NCBI GenBank assembly: GCA_002701875.1 | Contig: NZWI01000064.1 | Span: forward strand, 7,258 to 16,195 | DNA length: 8,938 nt | From: Fidelibacterota bacterium | GTDB taxonomy: Bacteria > Fidelibacterota > Marinisomatia > Marinisomatales > TCS55 | Direction: 5' to 3' | Part shown: positions 1 to 7,714 of the stretch, piece after piece | How positions within the stretch are numbered: the stretch's first letter is position 1 | Layout of the letters: each line of letters begins with the position of its first letter | Translations under genes and position numbers: made by a program | Notes under the pieces: model-generated | What the model was told of the DNA's origin: nothing | Database searches by the model: none | What the model saw: the letters and a program-made list of their open reading frames with translations, nothing else

Positions 1-995
1 AGATCGGGTATAGTTTTCAAAATAGGCTCTAACGATTCTTCAAAAGATGATTTCAATACATGAAAGATTCTCCATTCATCTTTAAATCTTACTTCCGTTT
101 TCATCGGATGAACATTTACATCTACTTGATGATGAGGTATAGATAGATTTATTGAGAAAAAAGGATACTCTCCACGCTTTAATAAAGCGCCATATGCTTG
201 ATATGCAGAAGAATTCATTAATCGATTCATTATAAATCTATTGTTCAAAAAAATATATTGCTCACCTGGCCTAGATCGAATCAAATTTAAATTCCCAAGA
301 AATCCAGAAATAGAATAATCGCCTTTAGAAAAATTAATAGGTAAAAGCTGATCGCGGTATGCAGGATCCATTACATGAACAATTCGATTTTCAAGATTTT
401 CTATTTGAAGTTTTAAAATATCTCTTCCATCAGATATTAAATTGAACGAGCATTCCGGGTATCCTAAAGCAAACCTTCTAACCATTTCCACAACTTTACG
501 TAATTCGGCTCGAGGACTTTTAAGGAATTTTTTTCGAGCGGGAGTATTATAAAATAAATTTCTAATAGTTATTGCAGTGCCAGGTATATTGGGAGCTGGA
601 TTCAATTCTCCAGTTTTTCCATTCAAAATAGCCATTTCAAAACCATTTCCGCTCCCATTAGCAGATAGAATATTTACTTCTGAAACAGATGCAATACTAG
701 CTAGAGCTTCACCCCTAAATCCCAGTGTATCAATCGCAAATAAATCATCTAGGATTTCTATTTTACTAGTTGAGTATCGATCAAAAGCAATTGACAATTC
801 AGCCTCAGGAATACCGCAACCATCATCAGTTACTTGAATTAATTGCTGTCCACCTTTTTCGACTACTATACTGATCTTTGTTGCATTGGCATCGATACTA
901 TTTTCAATCAATTCTTTAACCACTGAAGCTGGGCGTTCAACTACCTCTCCTGCAGAAATTTTATTTCGAATATCCTCAGATAATAACTTGATCAT
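1..995 (-). CDS. mutL: DNA mismatch repair protein MutL, N-terminal part (cut by window edge)
   Basis: MutL couples mismatch recognition by MutS to strand incision. The visible 331 residues cover the GHKL ATPase domain and the following transducer domain; the linker and C-terminal dimerisation/endonuclease domain lie beyond base 1. Motifs in order: AGEVVERP at 15-22, the ATPase motif ELIENSIDA with general base E28 and Mg-binding N32, DDGCGI at 58-63, TSK then GFRGEAL, NTPAR, and DVNVHP near the end of the fragment. They match E. coli MutL almost position for position. The ATG at 995 overlaps the upstream TGA stop as ATGA, and no clear Shine-Dalgarno precedes it, so translation is probably coupled to the gene before it. 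The start gives the expected N-terminus immediately before the AGEVVERP motif. No stop occurs in this frame down to base 1. Whether the C-terminal domain carries the endonuclease motif cannot be judged here. Confidence 0.97.
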   Translation of the reverse strand, partial: MIKLLSEDIRNKISAGEVVERPASVVKELIENSIDANATKISIVVEKGGQQLIQVTDDGCGIPEAELSIAFDRYSTSKIEILDDLFAIDTLGFRGEALASIASVSEVNILSANGSGNGFEMAILNGKTGELNPAPNIPGTAITIRNLFYNTPARKKFLKSPRAELRKVVEMVRRFALGYPECSFNLISDGRDILKLQIENLENRIVHVMDPAYRDQLLPINFSKGDYSISGFLGNLNLIRSRPGEQYIFLNNRFIMNRLMNSSAYQAYGALLKRGEYPFFSINLSIPHHQVDVNVHPMKTEVRFKDEWRIFHVLKSSFEESLEPILKTIPD

Positions 996-2689
996 TTGAT
1001 TATAGTATTTAAGGTTTTCTTAAATATATCATTATGTAAGGTTTCTGCTTTTTTAATTAGGTCGCGAACATTTTTTTCTTTTTTCTTACAATAAGCGCTA
1101 TTCCCTAATCCCTGTAAATTAATTAACACATTCATTGCTGCTCCTCTAACTCCGCTAAGAGCAACTTCAGATGCAACACCAACATCACTTACTGAATTAG
1201 GATTCCCTTTTTCTACCAATATTTTTGCTATTTCGAGAATACGTAAGCAAAGAGAGGCTACTTCAAAAGGCACTTCAATTGCATACTCATTCGCTTTTTT
1301 GATGGATTCTTTTTTATACTTGGACTCCATGGGCGTTGATTCTGGCAATCGATTCATTTTCATCAATTGTTTGAATGCATTGGTATCTTCATCAATTAAA
1401 AATGTAAGTCTATCTTTTAAGGATTGAGATTTAAGACCAATTTTATCCATTTCATTTTTTAATTTAGTAAAATCTTTCTTTTCATGAGTAAGACTTGCCA
1501 CCATTGATAATAATGATGAACCCACGGATCCTACTAATGCTGATACGGATCCACCACCTGGAGCTACACTATTTCTTGAAAGTTCATCAACAAATTTTCT
1601 TATTGTAAGAGATGATAATTCACTACTGGTTTTGCTTATGGCATTTTCTATAATTTTGTCCTCGGGTTTAAAGGGCACAACGTCATTCAGCCCTAAAGAT
1701 TGTATAGCAGTTTCAATAATATCTTTTTTAGGGATTCCTAAAGATCTAGATTGTTTTTTTAAATAATGATTCCCTGCCATTAGCAGTGCATCTTGAGGTA
1801 CCAAACCCACTAATTCACTACCAGTTACTCGAGCTCCTCTTTCTTCTGCTAGCTTACAAGCCGCATCGAAGACGTCATGAATAGATGCAACTTTGTAATT
1901 ATTAAAATTAATTGATATCTGGGCACGTTTATATAAATCAACATACCAGCCAACTGCTTTTACCTCTTTAAATAAACCTTTGATTTTTACAGGAGAACCA
2001 TCAGGATTTCTAACAATTTTACCATCTAATAGATTCAATGAATCAGGATTAGGTATTCGTTTACTTCTGCCACTTTCACGTAGTTCAAAAGCTATATCAG
2101 TAGCCAACCTATGATCTCTTGTATTTAAATTAATATTATATGCTATTAGAAAATCTCGAGCACCTATAATTGTAGCACCTGACGCAGAATTGAACTTTGT
2201 TGAACCGTAATCAGGTCTCCATTTTGGATCTTTAAGTTTTTTAGCTAACCCCTCATACTCCCCCTTCCTAACATCGGGAAGTCGTTTACGATACTTCTTT
2301 ATAGAAGATTTTTCGTATAAGTAAACTGGAATGCCCAATTCATCTCCAACTCGCTTTGCAATTCTTATCGATATTTCAATGCATTCTTTATCAGAAACAT
2401 TACTAACTGGAATTAATGGACAAACATCAGTAGCTCCAATCCTAGGGTGCGTACCTTTGTGTTTCGACATATCTATAACTTCGGAAGCTGTCTTAATGCC
2501 TAAAAATGCTGCTTCCTCAACAGCTGTTGGAGAACCAACAAAAGTTACTACAGTTCGATTGGTATCTGGACCAGGGTCTACATCTAACAAGGTAATTCCA
2601 CCAATATTTTCAATAGCATTGGTAATAACTCTGATTTTTGATAAATCTTTACCTTCACTAAAATTAGGGACGCACTCAATAAGTTTCAT
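992..2689 (-). CDS. ftcD: Glutamate formimidoyltransferase / formimidoyltetrahydrofolate cyclodeaminase fusion
   Basis: A bifunctional cytosolic folate enzyme of histidine breakdown. It moves the formimino group of N-formimino-glutamate to tetrahydrofolate, then cyclises and deaminates the product to 5,10-methenyl-THF and ammonia. Residues 1 to about 330 are the transferase: VPNFSEG at 7-13, PDTNRTV at 41-47, HKGTHPRIGATD at 77-88 (H81 aligns with the catalytic His82 of the mammalian enzyme) and GARDFLIAYN at 176-185. Residues about 362-565 are the helical cyclodeaminase: APGGGSVSAL at 376-385, DEDTNAF at 433-439 (holding the conserved acidic residues) and NPNSVSDVG at 497-505. The length of 565 is close to vertebrate FTCD (about 541), so both halves look complete. 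The ATG at 2689 sits 6 bases after AGGG (2699-2696) and overlaps the upstream small ORF's stop as TGATG. No hutH, hutU or hutI is in the window, so the source of formiminoglutamate is not shown. Confidence 0.95.
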   Translation of the reverse strand: MKLIECVPNFSEGKDLSKIRVITNAIENIGGITLLDVDPGPDTNRTVVTFVGSPTAVEEAAFLGIKTASEVIDMSKHKGTHPRIGATDVCPLIPVSNVSDKECIEISIRIAKRVGDELGIPVYLYEKSSIKKYRKRLPDVRKGEYEGLAKKLKDPKWRPDYGSTKFNSASGATIIGARDFLIAYNINLNTRDHRLATDIAFELRESGRSKRIPNPDSLNLLDGKIVRNPDGSPVKIKGLFKEVKAVGWYVDLYKRAQISINFNNYKVASIHDVFDAACKLAEERGARVTGSELVGLVPQDALLMAGNHYLKKQSRSLGIPKKDIIETAIQSLGLNDVVPFKPEDKIIENAISKTSSELSSLTIRKFVDELSRNSVAPGGGSVSALVGSVGSSLLSMVASLTHEKKDFTKLKNEMDKIGLKSQSLKDRLTFLIDEDTNAFKQLMKMNRLPESTPMESKYKKESIKKANEYAIEVPFEVASLCLRILEIAKILVEKGNPNSVSDVGVASEVALSGVRGAAMNVLINLQGLGNSAYCKKKEKNVRDLIKKAETLHNDIFKKTLNTIIK

Positions 2690-2817
2690 CAGTTTCCCTG
2701 CGTAACTTTTATCAAATAATGTATAAGCAGTAAAACCACAACCAATGACGATATTGTTACTAAAAGTGATCGTTGATATCTACGAGTTGGCAATATTTGT
2801 TTAAAATGTCTTTTCAA
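2689..2817 (-). CDS. Small single-pass membrane protein, 42 aa, TTG start (unknown function)
   Basis: An unrecognised small gene filling the space between the site-2 protease and FTCD genes. The frame opens after an in-frame TAG at 2829-2827. Its only well-placed start is TTG at 2817, 8 bases after AGG in GTAGG (2830-2826) and one base after the protease stop. It ends in TGA at 2691-2689, sharing one base with the FTCD ATG (TGATG). The product begins MKRHFKQILPTRRYQR, a strongly basic head, followed by a hydrophobic stretch at about residues 18-36 rich in Leu, Val and Ile, then a short tail KVTQGN. By the positive-inside rule the N-terminus should face the cytoplasm. What is seen: a tight fit to both neighbours, a ribosome-binding site and a clean membrane segment. 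What is inferred: that it is translated. No family is recognised. The alternative is a 127-base untranslated spacer that happens to be open. Confidence 0.6.
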   Translation of the reverse strand: MKRHFKQILPTRRYQRSLLVTISSLVVVLLLIHYLIKVTQGN

Positions 2818-2818
2818 G

Positions 2819-3436
2819 TCATATACCTACAAATAAAAACATAAAAAAATTAACAAATGGACTTATAAGCCACCATATAGGTGAAATCCGTGTCAACATT
2901 CCAAAAAGAATTAATCCCATTAAAATTTGTGGTCCATAAACTTGAAGTTTAATTACCAAATCAGGATTATGTCGGATCATTAACCCTGAAAATATCTGAG
3001 ATCCATCCAGAGGCGGAATAGGAATCATATTAAACACTGCTAACATAATATTTATCTGTGCAAACATAATTAGCATGCTCGATAAAACACCCATGTTTCC
3101 AGTTAATCGAATTAATGAACCTGCAATAAAAGCCAATAATAAATTTGCTGCGGGTCCCGCAAAAGCAATCTTCATCATATCAGTCCTAGGATTTGCCAGG
3201 TAGCGTGAATCGACAGGTACAGGCTTTGCCCAACCAAAGCCAACAAAAAGAATCATCAATGACCCAAATAAATCTAAATGTGCCATAGGATTCAAAGTTA
3301 AACGCCCTGCATATTTTGCAGTGGGGTCTCCTAGTTTATTTGCCACCCAACCATGAGAAAACTCATGGAAAACAAGTGCAAATAAAAGCACAGGAATAAG
3401 TAGAACAAGTACTTCTGGAGGTAATCTAAATAGCAT
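2819..3436 (-). CDS. Site-2 protease-family (M50) membrane metalloprotease
   Basis: A 205-residue multi-pass membrane protein of the S2P/M50 family, zinc proteases that cut transmembrane helices. The zinc motif HEFSH is at 24-28 (ligands H24 and H28, catalytic E25), inside the first membrane segment (about 9-28). The third zinc ligand is expected at D144 in PPLDG (141-145), preceded by the family motif NMIPIPP at 136-142. FAGPAANLLLA at 92-102 is another family signature. Around six hydrophobic segments can be drawn (about 9-28, 56-75, 89-110, 117-138, 165-181, 184-203). There is no PDZ or CBS domain, which sets it apart from RseP and SpoIVFB. It belongs with the short stand-alone group, whose substrates are mostly unknown. 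The ATG at 3436 follows the upstream stop by 2 bases, with AGG 8 bases ahead. The substrate cannot be inferred from sequence; the small membrane protein encoded next is one candidate partner, purely on position. Confidence 0.93.
   Translation of the reverse strand: MLFRLPPEVLVLLIPVLLFALVFHEFSHGWVANKLGDPTAKYAGRLTLNPMAHLDLFGSLMILFVGFGWAKPVPVDSRYLANPRTDMMKIAFAGPAANLLLAFIAGSLIRLTGNMGVLSSMLIMFAQINIMLAVFNMIPIPPLDGSQIFSGLMIRHNPDLVIKLQVYGPQILMGLILFGMLTRISPIWWLISPFVNFFMFLFVGI
2826..2830 (-). promoter_or_regulatory. Ribosome-binding site for the 42-aa small ORF
   Basis: GTAGG lies inside the last codons of the site-2 protease gene. Its AGG ends 8 bases before the TTG at 2817-2815. The in-frame TAG at 2829-2827 overlaps it, so no longer start is possible. 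This placement is the main reason for choosing TTG as the start. Confidence 0.45.
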
Positions 3437-3438
3437 AT

Positions 3439-4332
3439 CTAAAACCTAGGGTGAAAGTCTCTATGAACCTGTTTCAAATGTTCTTTGTCTAAATGTGTAT
3501 ATACTTGAGTGGTGGTTATATCCGCATGCCCAAGCATTTCTTGGACAGATCTGAGATCTGCACCACCTTCAAGTAGGTGCGTTGCGAAAGAGTGTCGTAG
3601 AGTATGAGGACTCACTTCTTTATTTATATTAGCATTTGCTGTCCATTTCTTTAGAAGAATCCAAATCATCATTCTTGTTAACTTATTGCCATTGCGGCTC
3701 AAAAATATTTCTGCCACTTTAGATTTTTTTTTGGACAGATCTGGCCTTTCTTGATTTAAATAATTTGTTAAATTTTCTTTAGCAATGGGGCCAAGTGGCA
3801 CAAACCTTTCTTTTCCTCCTTTGCCTAGTACACGTATCATATCTGAATCCCATAAAATATGTGCAATTTTTAAATCGCAGAGCTCTGTGACACGAAGACC
3901 GCACGAATACAAAAGCTCAAAAATAGCAAGATCTCTGATTGCCATAGGAGTTGTACTTGGAATTGCACTTAAAATATTCTCAATCTCTTGAATTGTCAAA
4001 ATATTTGGCAATTTTTTTGGGACTTTGGGAATTTCCAAAAGATGAGCTGGATTATCTTTCATTAATCCTTTGTCTGATAGATAATTATGATATACTCTTA
4101 TTGATGAAATAGCTCTCTTTATAGAGTTAGCTGACATACCTTTATCATTTAAATATCGAACATATGATCTAATATGTCCCAATGTTACTTTAATTATAGA
4201 TTTTATATTTAGTTCATTATCAAGATAATCATGGTATTGATTTAAATCTCTCATATAAGACATCAATGTATTATTTGATTTTCTACGCTCCGATTTGAGC
4301 TTATTCATATATTGATTAATAAAATGTTTCAT
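3439..4332 (-). CDS. xerD: Tyrosine recombinase, XerD-like
   Basis: A site-specific recombinase that resolves chromosome dimers at dif through a covalent 3'-phosphotyrosine intermediate. At 297 residues it has the usual Xer length. Residues about 1-90 are the SAM-like core-binding domain and about 105-290 the catalytic domain. The full catalytic set is visible: R147 (GLRVTEL), K171 (GKGGKER), H243 and R246 (HTLRHSFATH), H269 (LGHADI) and nucleophile Y278 (TQVYTH). The tail, ending QVHRDFHPRF, resembles XerD more than XerC, so I favour xerD. A lone XerC/H-type recombinase is possible, as no second copy is in view. The ATG at 4332 follows the gmhA stop by 2 bases without a good Shine-Dalgarno, suggesting coupling. 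There are no integrase-style att sites, tRNA or cargo nearby, and it sits among housekeeping genes, which argues against a mobile-element integrase. Confidence 0.92.
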   Translation of the reverse strand: MKHFINQYMNKLKSERRKSNNTLMSYMRDLNQYHDYLDNELNIKSIIKVTLGHIRSYVRYLNDKGMSANSIKRAISSIRVYHNYLSDKGLMKDNPAHLLEIPKVPKKLPNILTIQEIENILSAIPSTTPMAIRDLAIFELLYSCGLRVTELCDLKIAHILWDSDMIRVLGKGGKERFVPLGPIAKENLTNYLNQERPDLSKKKSKVAEIFLSRNGNKLTRMMIWILLKKWTANANINKEVSPHTLRHSFATHLLEGGADLRSVQEMLGHADITTTQVYTHLDKEHLKQVHRDFHPRF

Positions 4333-4334
4333 AA

Positions 4335-4904
4335 TTAATCGCGAATAGATGCCTCAACTGACTCACAAAGAATATGCTCAACAAGTAAATGTCCTTCTTG
4401 AATGCGCTGTGTATCATTGGAAGGGATACAAATGGTAATATCACCCATATCAATTATTTTACCACCCGATTTACCTGTTAAAATAATAATTTTAAGATTA
4501 TTAGCTTTTGCAGCATCAATAGCGCGAATAACGTTCATTGAATTTCCACTTGTAGAAATTGCAACTAATATATCACCTTCAGATCCTAAAGCTTCAATCT
4601 GACGAGAAAAAATAGACTCATAACCTGTATCGTTTGACCAAGCTGTGATAAAAGAAGAATCTGTAGTGAGCGCCAAAGAAGCAATGGCAGGCCTATCGTG
4701 ACTACGTAGTCCACCCATTAGCTCGGCGGCCATATGTTGAGCATCAGCCGCTGATCCTCCATTGCCACACCAGAGAATTTTATTTCCTTTTTCTGAAGCA
4801 TCAATCATCATTATTGCTGCAGATTCAATCTCATTTATACAATCATTTAACATTGAGAGTTTAACTTCAGCACTATCTTTGATAATCTGCTTAATATCCA
4901 ACAT
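4335..4904 (-). CDS. gmhA: D-sedoheptulose 7-phosphate isomerase (SIS domain)
   Basis: This cytosolic enzyme converts sedoheptulose 7-phosphate to D-glycero-D-manno-heptose 7-phosphate, the first step toward the ADP- or GDP-heptose used in LPS core or other surface glycans. The 189 residues form one SIS domain. CGNGGSAADAQH at 46-57 and STSGNS at 117-122 bind the sugar phosphate. H57, E61, Q169 and H177 match in order and spacing the zinc-binding set of characterised GmhA proteins. RIQEGH at 167-172 is the family C-terminal signature. The start is fixed by a TAATG overlap with the gcvH stop. The similar DnaA-binding protein DiaA is the main alternative, but the full metal set favours GmhA. 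The other heptose genes (hldE, gmhB) are not in the window, so the end product (LPS or capsule/S-layer glycan) is open. Confidence 0.9.
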   Translation of the reverse strand: MLDIKQIIKDSAEVKLSMLNDCINEIESAAIMMIDASEKGNKILWCGNGGSAADAQHMAAELMGGLRSHDRPAIASLALTTDSSFITAWSNDTGYESIFSRQIEALGSEGDILVAISTSGNSMNVIRAIDAAKANNLKIIILTGKSGGKIIDMGDITICIPSNDTQRIQEGHLLVEHILCESVEASIRD

Positions 4905-5278
4905 TATATTATTTCTTCGTAATTATTCGAATCAAGTAGGGCATCTAATTGAGACTTATCAAAATCAGTTATTTTTACAATCCATCCTTCCCCATAAGGG
5001 TCTGAATTCACTAATTCAGGGTTATCTTCAAGATCTTGATTAATTTCAATAATCTTTCCTGAAACCGGGGCAAATAAATCAGCTACAGTTTTAACCGCCT
5101 CAATTGTTCCAAAAGAATCATCTTTTGATATCATTTGGCTTAGATCAGGGAATTCAATAAAAATAATATCACCAAGTTCACTTTGCGCATGATCAGTTAT
5201 TCCTACAATTAATAAATCTCCATCAATTTTTACCCATTCATGCTCTTTTGTATATTTTAAATTCTGTGGTAAATTCAT
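4904..5278 (-). CDS. gcvH: Glycine cleavage system H protein (lipoyl carrier)
   Basis: A small lipoylated shuttle protein. It carries the aminomethyl group from glycine decarboxylase (GcvP) to the T protein, which releases ammonia and forms 5,10-methylene-THF. The 124-residue length is normal. The modified lysine is K63 in the hairpin IEAVKTVADLFAPVSG (59-74), equivalent to K64 of E. coli GcvH. The N-terminal YTKEHEWV (9-16) and the GEGWIVKI segment near the C-terminus are family hallmarks. A strong Shine-Dalgarno, AAGGGGG, inside the end of accC lies 7 bases before the ATG at 5278. gcvP, gcvT and lipoate ligase genes are absent here; the gene instead follows accB-accC, another swinging-arm cofactor system. 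It overlaps gmhA by one base at its stop. A lipoate-relay role, known for some H proteins, cannot be excluded. Confidence 0.96.
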   Translation of the reverse strand: MNLPQNLKYTKEHEWVKIDGDLLIVGITDHAQSELGDIIFIEFPDLSQMISKDDSFGTIEAVKTVADLFAPVSGKIIEINQDLEDNPELVNSDPYGEGWIVKITDFDKSQLDALLDSNNYEEII

Positions 5279-5280
5279 TA

Positions 5281-6636
5281 TTATTCCCCCTTTTTTGTAT
5301 AATTAAATGATTCTAAAAAACCAGTGTCAAAGTCTCCAGATCTAAATTTTTTATCTTTCATAATAGCTTGATGAAATGGAATAGTCGTTTTTGGTCCTTC
5401 GATAATTGTTTCTTCAAGGGCTCTCTCCATTCGATTTATGGCAGATTCTCTATTTGGAGAATGAACAATCAATTTCCCAATCAGAGAATCATAATTTGGG
5501 GGAATCTCATAACCGGCATAGGCGTGAGAATCAATTCTTACTCCTTTTCCTCCTGGCATATGAAAGCTTGTTATCTTCATTGGGGAAGGAGCAAAATTCA
5601 TATCTGGGTCCTCTGCATTGATTCTACATTCTATTGAGTGTCCTCTAAGTTTCATTTTATATAGATAATCAGGGAACTTCTGACCGGCATGTGTTAGGAT
5701 TTGCCATTTAATCAAGTCTGCTCCAGTCACCATCTCTGTAATTGGATGTTCAACTTGTATGCGAGTATTCATTTCCATGAAATAAAAATCTTTATTTTTA
5801 TCCAAAAGAAACTCAACAGTCCCAACTCCTACATAATTTACAGCTTTTGCCCCAGCAATAGCTGCCTTTCCCATTCGTTTACGGAGATCCTCATCTACTG
5901 CTGAAGATGGTGATTCCTCTAAAAGTTTTTGATGACGTCGCTGAATAGAGCATTCTCTCTCGCCAAGGCTTACGACATTCCCATTTGAATCAGCTAATAT
6001 TTGAATCTCTATATGACGCGGTTTTTCTACGAATTTTTCCAAATATAATTCACCATTATTAAATGCAGTTAGAGCTTCAGTCCGCGCCGTTGAGTAAGCA
6101 CGATCTAATTCGCTATCTTTATGAACTAAACGCATTCCACGTCCTCCACCACCAGCTGAAGCTTTTAACATTACAGGAAACCCCATCTCATTTGCTATAT
6201 CTCTAGCTTCTTTAACATCTTGCAGTACTCCTTCGTTCCCAGGAATAATGGGCACGCCTGCAGCTTTCATAGTTTTTTTTGCTTGGGCTTTATTTCCCAT
6301 CGCATTGATTATATCTCCACTTGGTCCAATAAAAGAGAACCCATTTTCTTTACAAATGTTAGAAAATTCAGCGCTTTCTGCTAAAAATCCATATCCAGGA
6401 TGAATAGCATCAGCATTCGTTATCTCACCTGCTGAAATAATTCTAGGGATATTTAAGTATGATTCTTTACTATCAGAGGGACCAATACAAATCGCTTCAT
6501 CAGCAAATTTTACATGCAGAGAGTATTTATCTGCAGATGAATAGACAGCTACAGATTTTAGGCCTAATTCATGGCATGCTCGTATGACTCGTAAAGCTAT
6601 CTCTCCACGATTAGCAATGAGTATTTTTTTATACAT
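5281..6636 (-). CDS. accC: Acetyl-CoA carboxylase, biotin carboxylase subunit
   Basis: This enzyme carboxylates the biotin on AccB using ATP and bicarbonate, the first half-reaction of malonyl-CoA synthesis. The 451 residues match E. coli AccC (449). Residues about 1-115 are the N-terminal domain ([12 protein letters not shown] at 3-14), about 115-330 the ATP-grasp fold, and the remainder the C-terminal domain. Conserved active-site positions seen: K116, K158, the glycine loop AGGGGRGM at 161-168, H208, E275, E288, R292 with QVE at 294-296, and R338. The ATG at 6636 follows the accB stop by 10 bases; only a weak purine stretch precedes it. Absence of a fused biotin domain and adjacency to accB point to ACC rather than pyruvate or propionyl-CoA carboxylase. 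The carboxyltransferase subunits accA and accD are not in this window, as is common. Confidence 0.97.
   Translation of the reverse strand: MYKKILIANRGEIALRVIRACHELGLKSVAVYSSADKYSLHVKFADEAICIGPSDSKESYLNIPRIISAGEITNADAIHPGYGFLAESAEFSNICKENGFSFIGPSGDIINAMGNKAQAKKTMKAAGVPIIPGNEGVLQDVKEARDIANEMGFPVMLKASAGGGGRGMRLVHKDSELDRAYSTARTEALTAFNNGELYLEKFVEKPRHIEIQILADSNGNVVSLGERECSIQRRHQKLLEESPSSAVDEDLRKRMGKAAIAGAKAVNYVGVGTVEFLLDKNKDFYFMEMNTRIQVEHPITEMVTGADLIKWQILTHAGQKFPDYLYKMKLRGHSIECRINAEDPDMNFAPSPMKITSFHMPGGKGVRIDSHAYAGYEIPPNYDSLIGKLIVHSPNRESAINRMERALEETIIEGPKTTIPFHQAIMKDKKFRSGDFDTGFLESFNYTKKGE
5286..5292 (-). promoter_or_regulatory. Strong ribosome-binding site for gcvH
   Basis: AAGGGGG is encoded by the last sense codons of accC and ends 7 bases before the gcvH ATG at 5278. 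It is the strongest Shine-Dalgarno in the window. It suggests that gcvH is translated efficiently and independently of accC read-through. Confidence 0.7.
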
Positions 6637-6646
6637 TTTACTTTTG

Positions 6647-7096
6647 CTAAGTCGGATCTATAATAAAGAGTGTTTGATTAAATTCGACAGGTTCGCCATT
6701 TTTTGCCACAATTTCAGTAATTTTACCAGATTTTTCAGCCTCTATCTCATTCATTATCTTCATTGCCTCAATAATACATAACGTGTCACCTTTTGATATA
6801 ATATCACCTGATTTTACAAATGCTTCTGCTTCAGGAGTTGGTGCAGCATAAAATGTCCCTGGCATAGGTGACAAAATATTCTCATCACTTGAAGATTTAA
6901 GAGGCTCATTCTTTTGTGTATCAATTTGAGGTGAATTTACAGAAACACTTTCAGTCTTAGATGGTACTTCGTTCTCATTATTTGAAACTGCAGATTTAAC
7001 CACTCTAAAGCGTCTACCCCAAAAGGTTACATCTATTTCATTAACATCGCTATTGTCCAGCAGGTAAATTATTTCTTTAATTTTATCTTGCCACAT
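6647..7096 (-). CDS. accB: Acetyl-CoA carboxylase biotin carboxyl carrier protein
   Basis: This protein carries carboxybiotin between AccC and the carboxyltransferase. The 149 residues split into an N-terminal segment (about 1-35), a low-complexity Ser/Glu/Pro/Asn-rich linker (about 36-72) and a biotinyl domain (about 74-149). Biotin is attached at K113 of EAMKIMNEI (110-118). [19 protein letters not shown] (76-94) includes the extra thumb loop typical of true AccB rather than of decarboxylase or pyruvate carboxylase biotin domains. The start [10 protein letters not shown] puts the N-terminal helix where expected, and AGAGAG lies a few bases upstream. It follows efp by 43 bases and precedes accC by 10. 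The 43-base spacer has no convincing terminator, so co-transcription with efp is likely. Confidence 0.96.
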   Translation of the reverse strand: MWQDKIKEIIYLLDNSDVNEIDVTFWGRRFRVVKSAVSNNENEVPSKTESVSVNSPQIDTQKNEPLKSSSDENILSPMPGTFYAAPTPEAEAFVKSGDIISKGDTLCIIEAMKIMNEIEAEKSGKITEIVAKNGEPVEFNQTLFIIDPT

Positions 7097-7139
7097 TATT
7101 CTCTCTTTAATTAGTTATGTATAACCCCTGAAGATACGA

Positions 7140-7703
7140 TTAAGATTTTACTCGTTCAATATATTCTCCAGAGCGAGTATCAATTTTTATTTTATCTCCT
7201 TCATTAATAAATAATGGCACTTGTAAGGTAAAACCAGTTTCCAATGTAGCTGGTTTTGTTGCCCCTGTTGCAGTATTACCTTTAACTCCCGGTTCTGTTT
7301 CTGTTACACCAAGTATAACGTGGGAGGGTAAACGAATATCTAAAATTTCATCGCCATCAAACAGTAAATCTATAGTTGCTCCTCCTTTAAGATAAAACTT
7401 AGTATCACCAACTTGATCATTGTACACATTGAATTGATTATATGTTATGTTATCCATAAAAACATGAGAATCCCCATCATTGTAAAGAAATTGCATTTCT
7501 TTAGCTTCAATTTTTAAGAATTCAAGCTTAACTCCAGCATTAAAGGTCTCATCAATGATCTTACCTGACGATATATCCTTTAATTTTGTACGAACAAAAG
7601 CAGGGCCTTTACCGGGTTTCACATGCAAAAATTCAACCACTTTCATCCTTTTATTTTTGTGTAGTATTACAGAACCGTTTTTAATATCTGAAGTAGATGT
7701 CAT
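7140..7703 (-). CDS. efp: Translation elongation factor P
   Basis: EF-P enters the ribosomal E site and speeds peptide-bond formation at polyproline stretches. The 187 residues show the three beta-barrel domains of the family. The tip loop of domain I is KPGKG (29-33), so the modified residue is expected to be K32, the equivalent of K34 in E. coli. The OB-fold C-terminus ends DTRSGEYIERVKS. Lysine at the tip excludes the rhamnosylated-arginine EF-P class. Which lysine modification is used cannot be told, as no epmA, epmB or ymfI is in the window. The ATG at 7703 has a strong Shine-Dalgarno, AAGGA, 6 bases upstream (7714-7710). The efp-accB-accC order recurs in many bacteria and supports all three calls. 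Confidence 0.97.
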   Translation of the reverse strand: MTSTSDIKNGSVILHKNKRMKVVEFLHVKPGKGPAFVRTKLKDISSGKIIDETFNAGVKLEFLKIEAKEMQFLYNDGDSHVFMDNITYNQFNVYNDQVGDTKFYLKGGATIDLLFDGDEILDIRLPSHVILGVTETEPGVKGNTATGATKPATLETGFTLQVPLFINEGDKIKIDTRSGEYIERVKS

Positions 7704-7709
7704 TAATTA

Positions 7710-7714
7710 TCCTT
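7710..7714 (-). promoter_or_regulatory. Ribosome-binding site for efp
   Basis: AAGGA is placed 6 bases before the efp ATG at 7703, within the 63-base spacer after the BatD-like gene. It fixes the efp start. The rest of the spacer holds only a short inverted repeat (ACAAT-TT-ATTGT) without a following T-run, so I see no terminator. Confidence 0.7.

Noticed and set aside
577..837. Plus-strand open frame of 86 codons opposite mutL, and similar plus-strand frames opposite the FTCD, gmhA, accC and efp genes
   Set aside because: They lie entirely or mostly antisense to genes with clear catalytic motifs. They have no ribosome-binding sites or recognisable families and are shadows of the minus-strand genes.
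3541..3743. Identical 13-base repeat TTGGACAGATCTG at 3541-3553 and 3731-3743 inside the recombinase gene
   Set aside because: Both copies are coding, in different reading frames (RSVQ and PDLSK), and the first belongs to the conserved catalytic domain. There is no flanking repeat structure, so this is most likely chance.
3439..4332. Reading the tyrosine recombinase as an integrase of a mobile element or integron
   Set aside because: It has Xer length and a XerD-like tail, sits 2 bases from housekeeping genes on both sides, and no tRNA, att-like repeat or cargo gene is present.
7097..7139. GTTAT-AC-ATAAC inverted repeat between efp and accB, as a regulatory hairpin
   Set aside because: A five-pair AT-rich stem with a 2-base loop is too weak to form a stable hairpin, and it matches no riboswitch or fatty-acid regulator site that I recognise.
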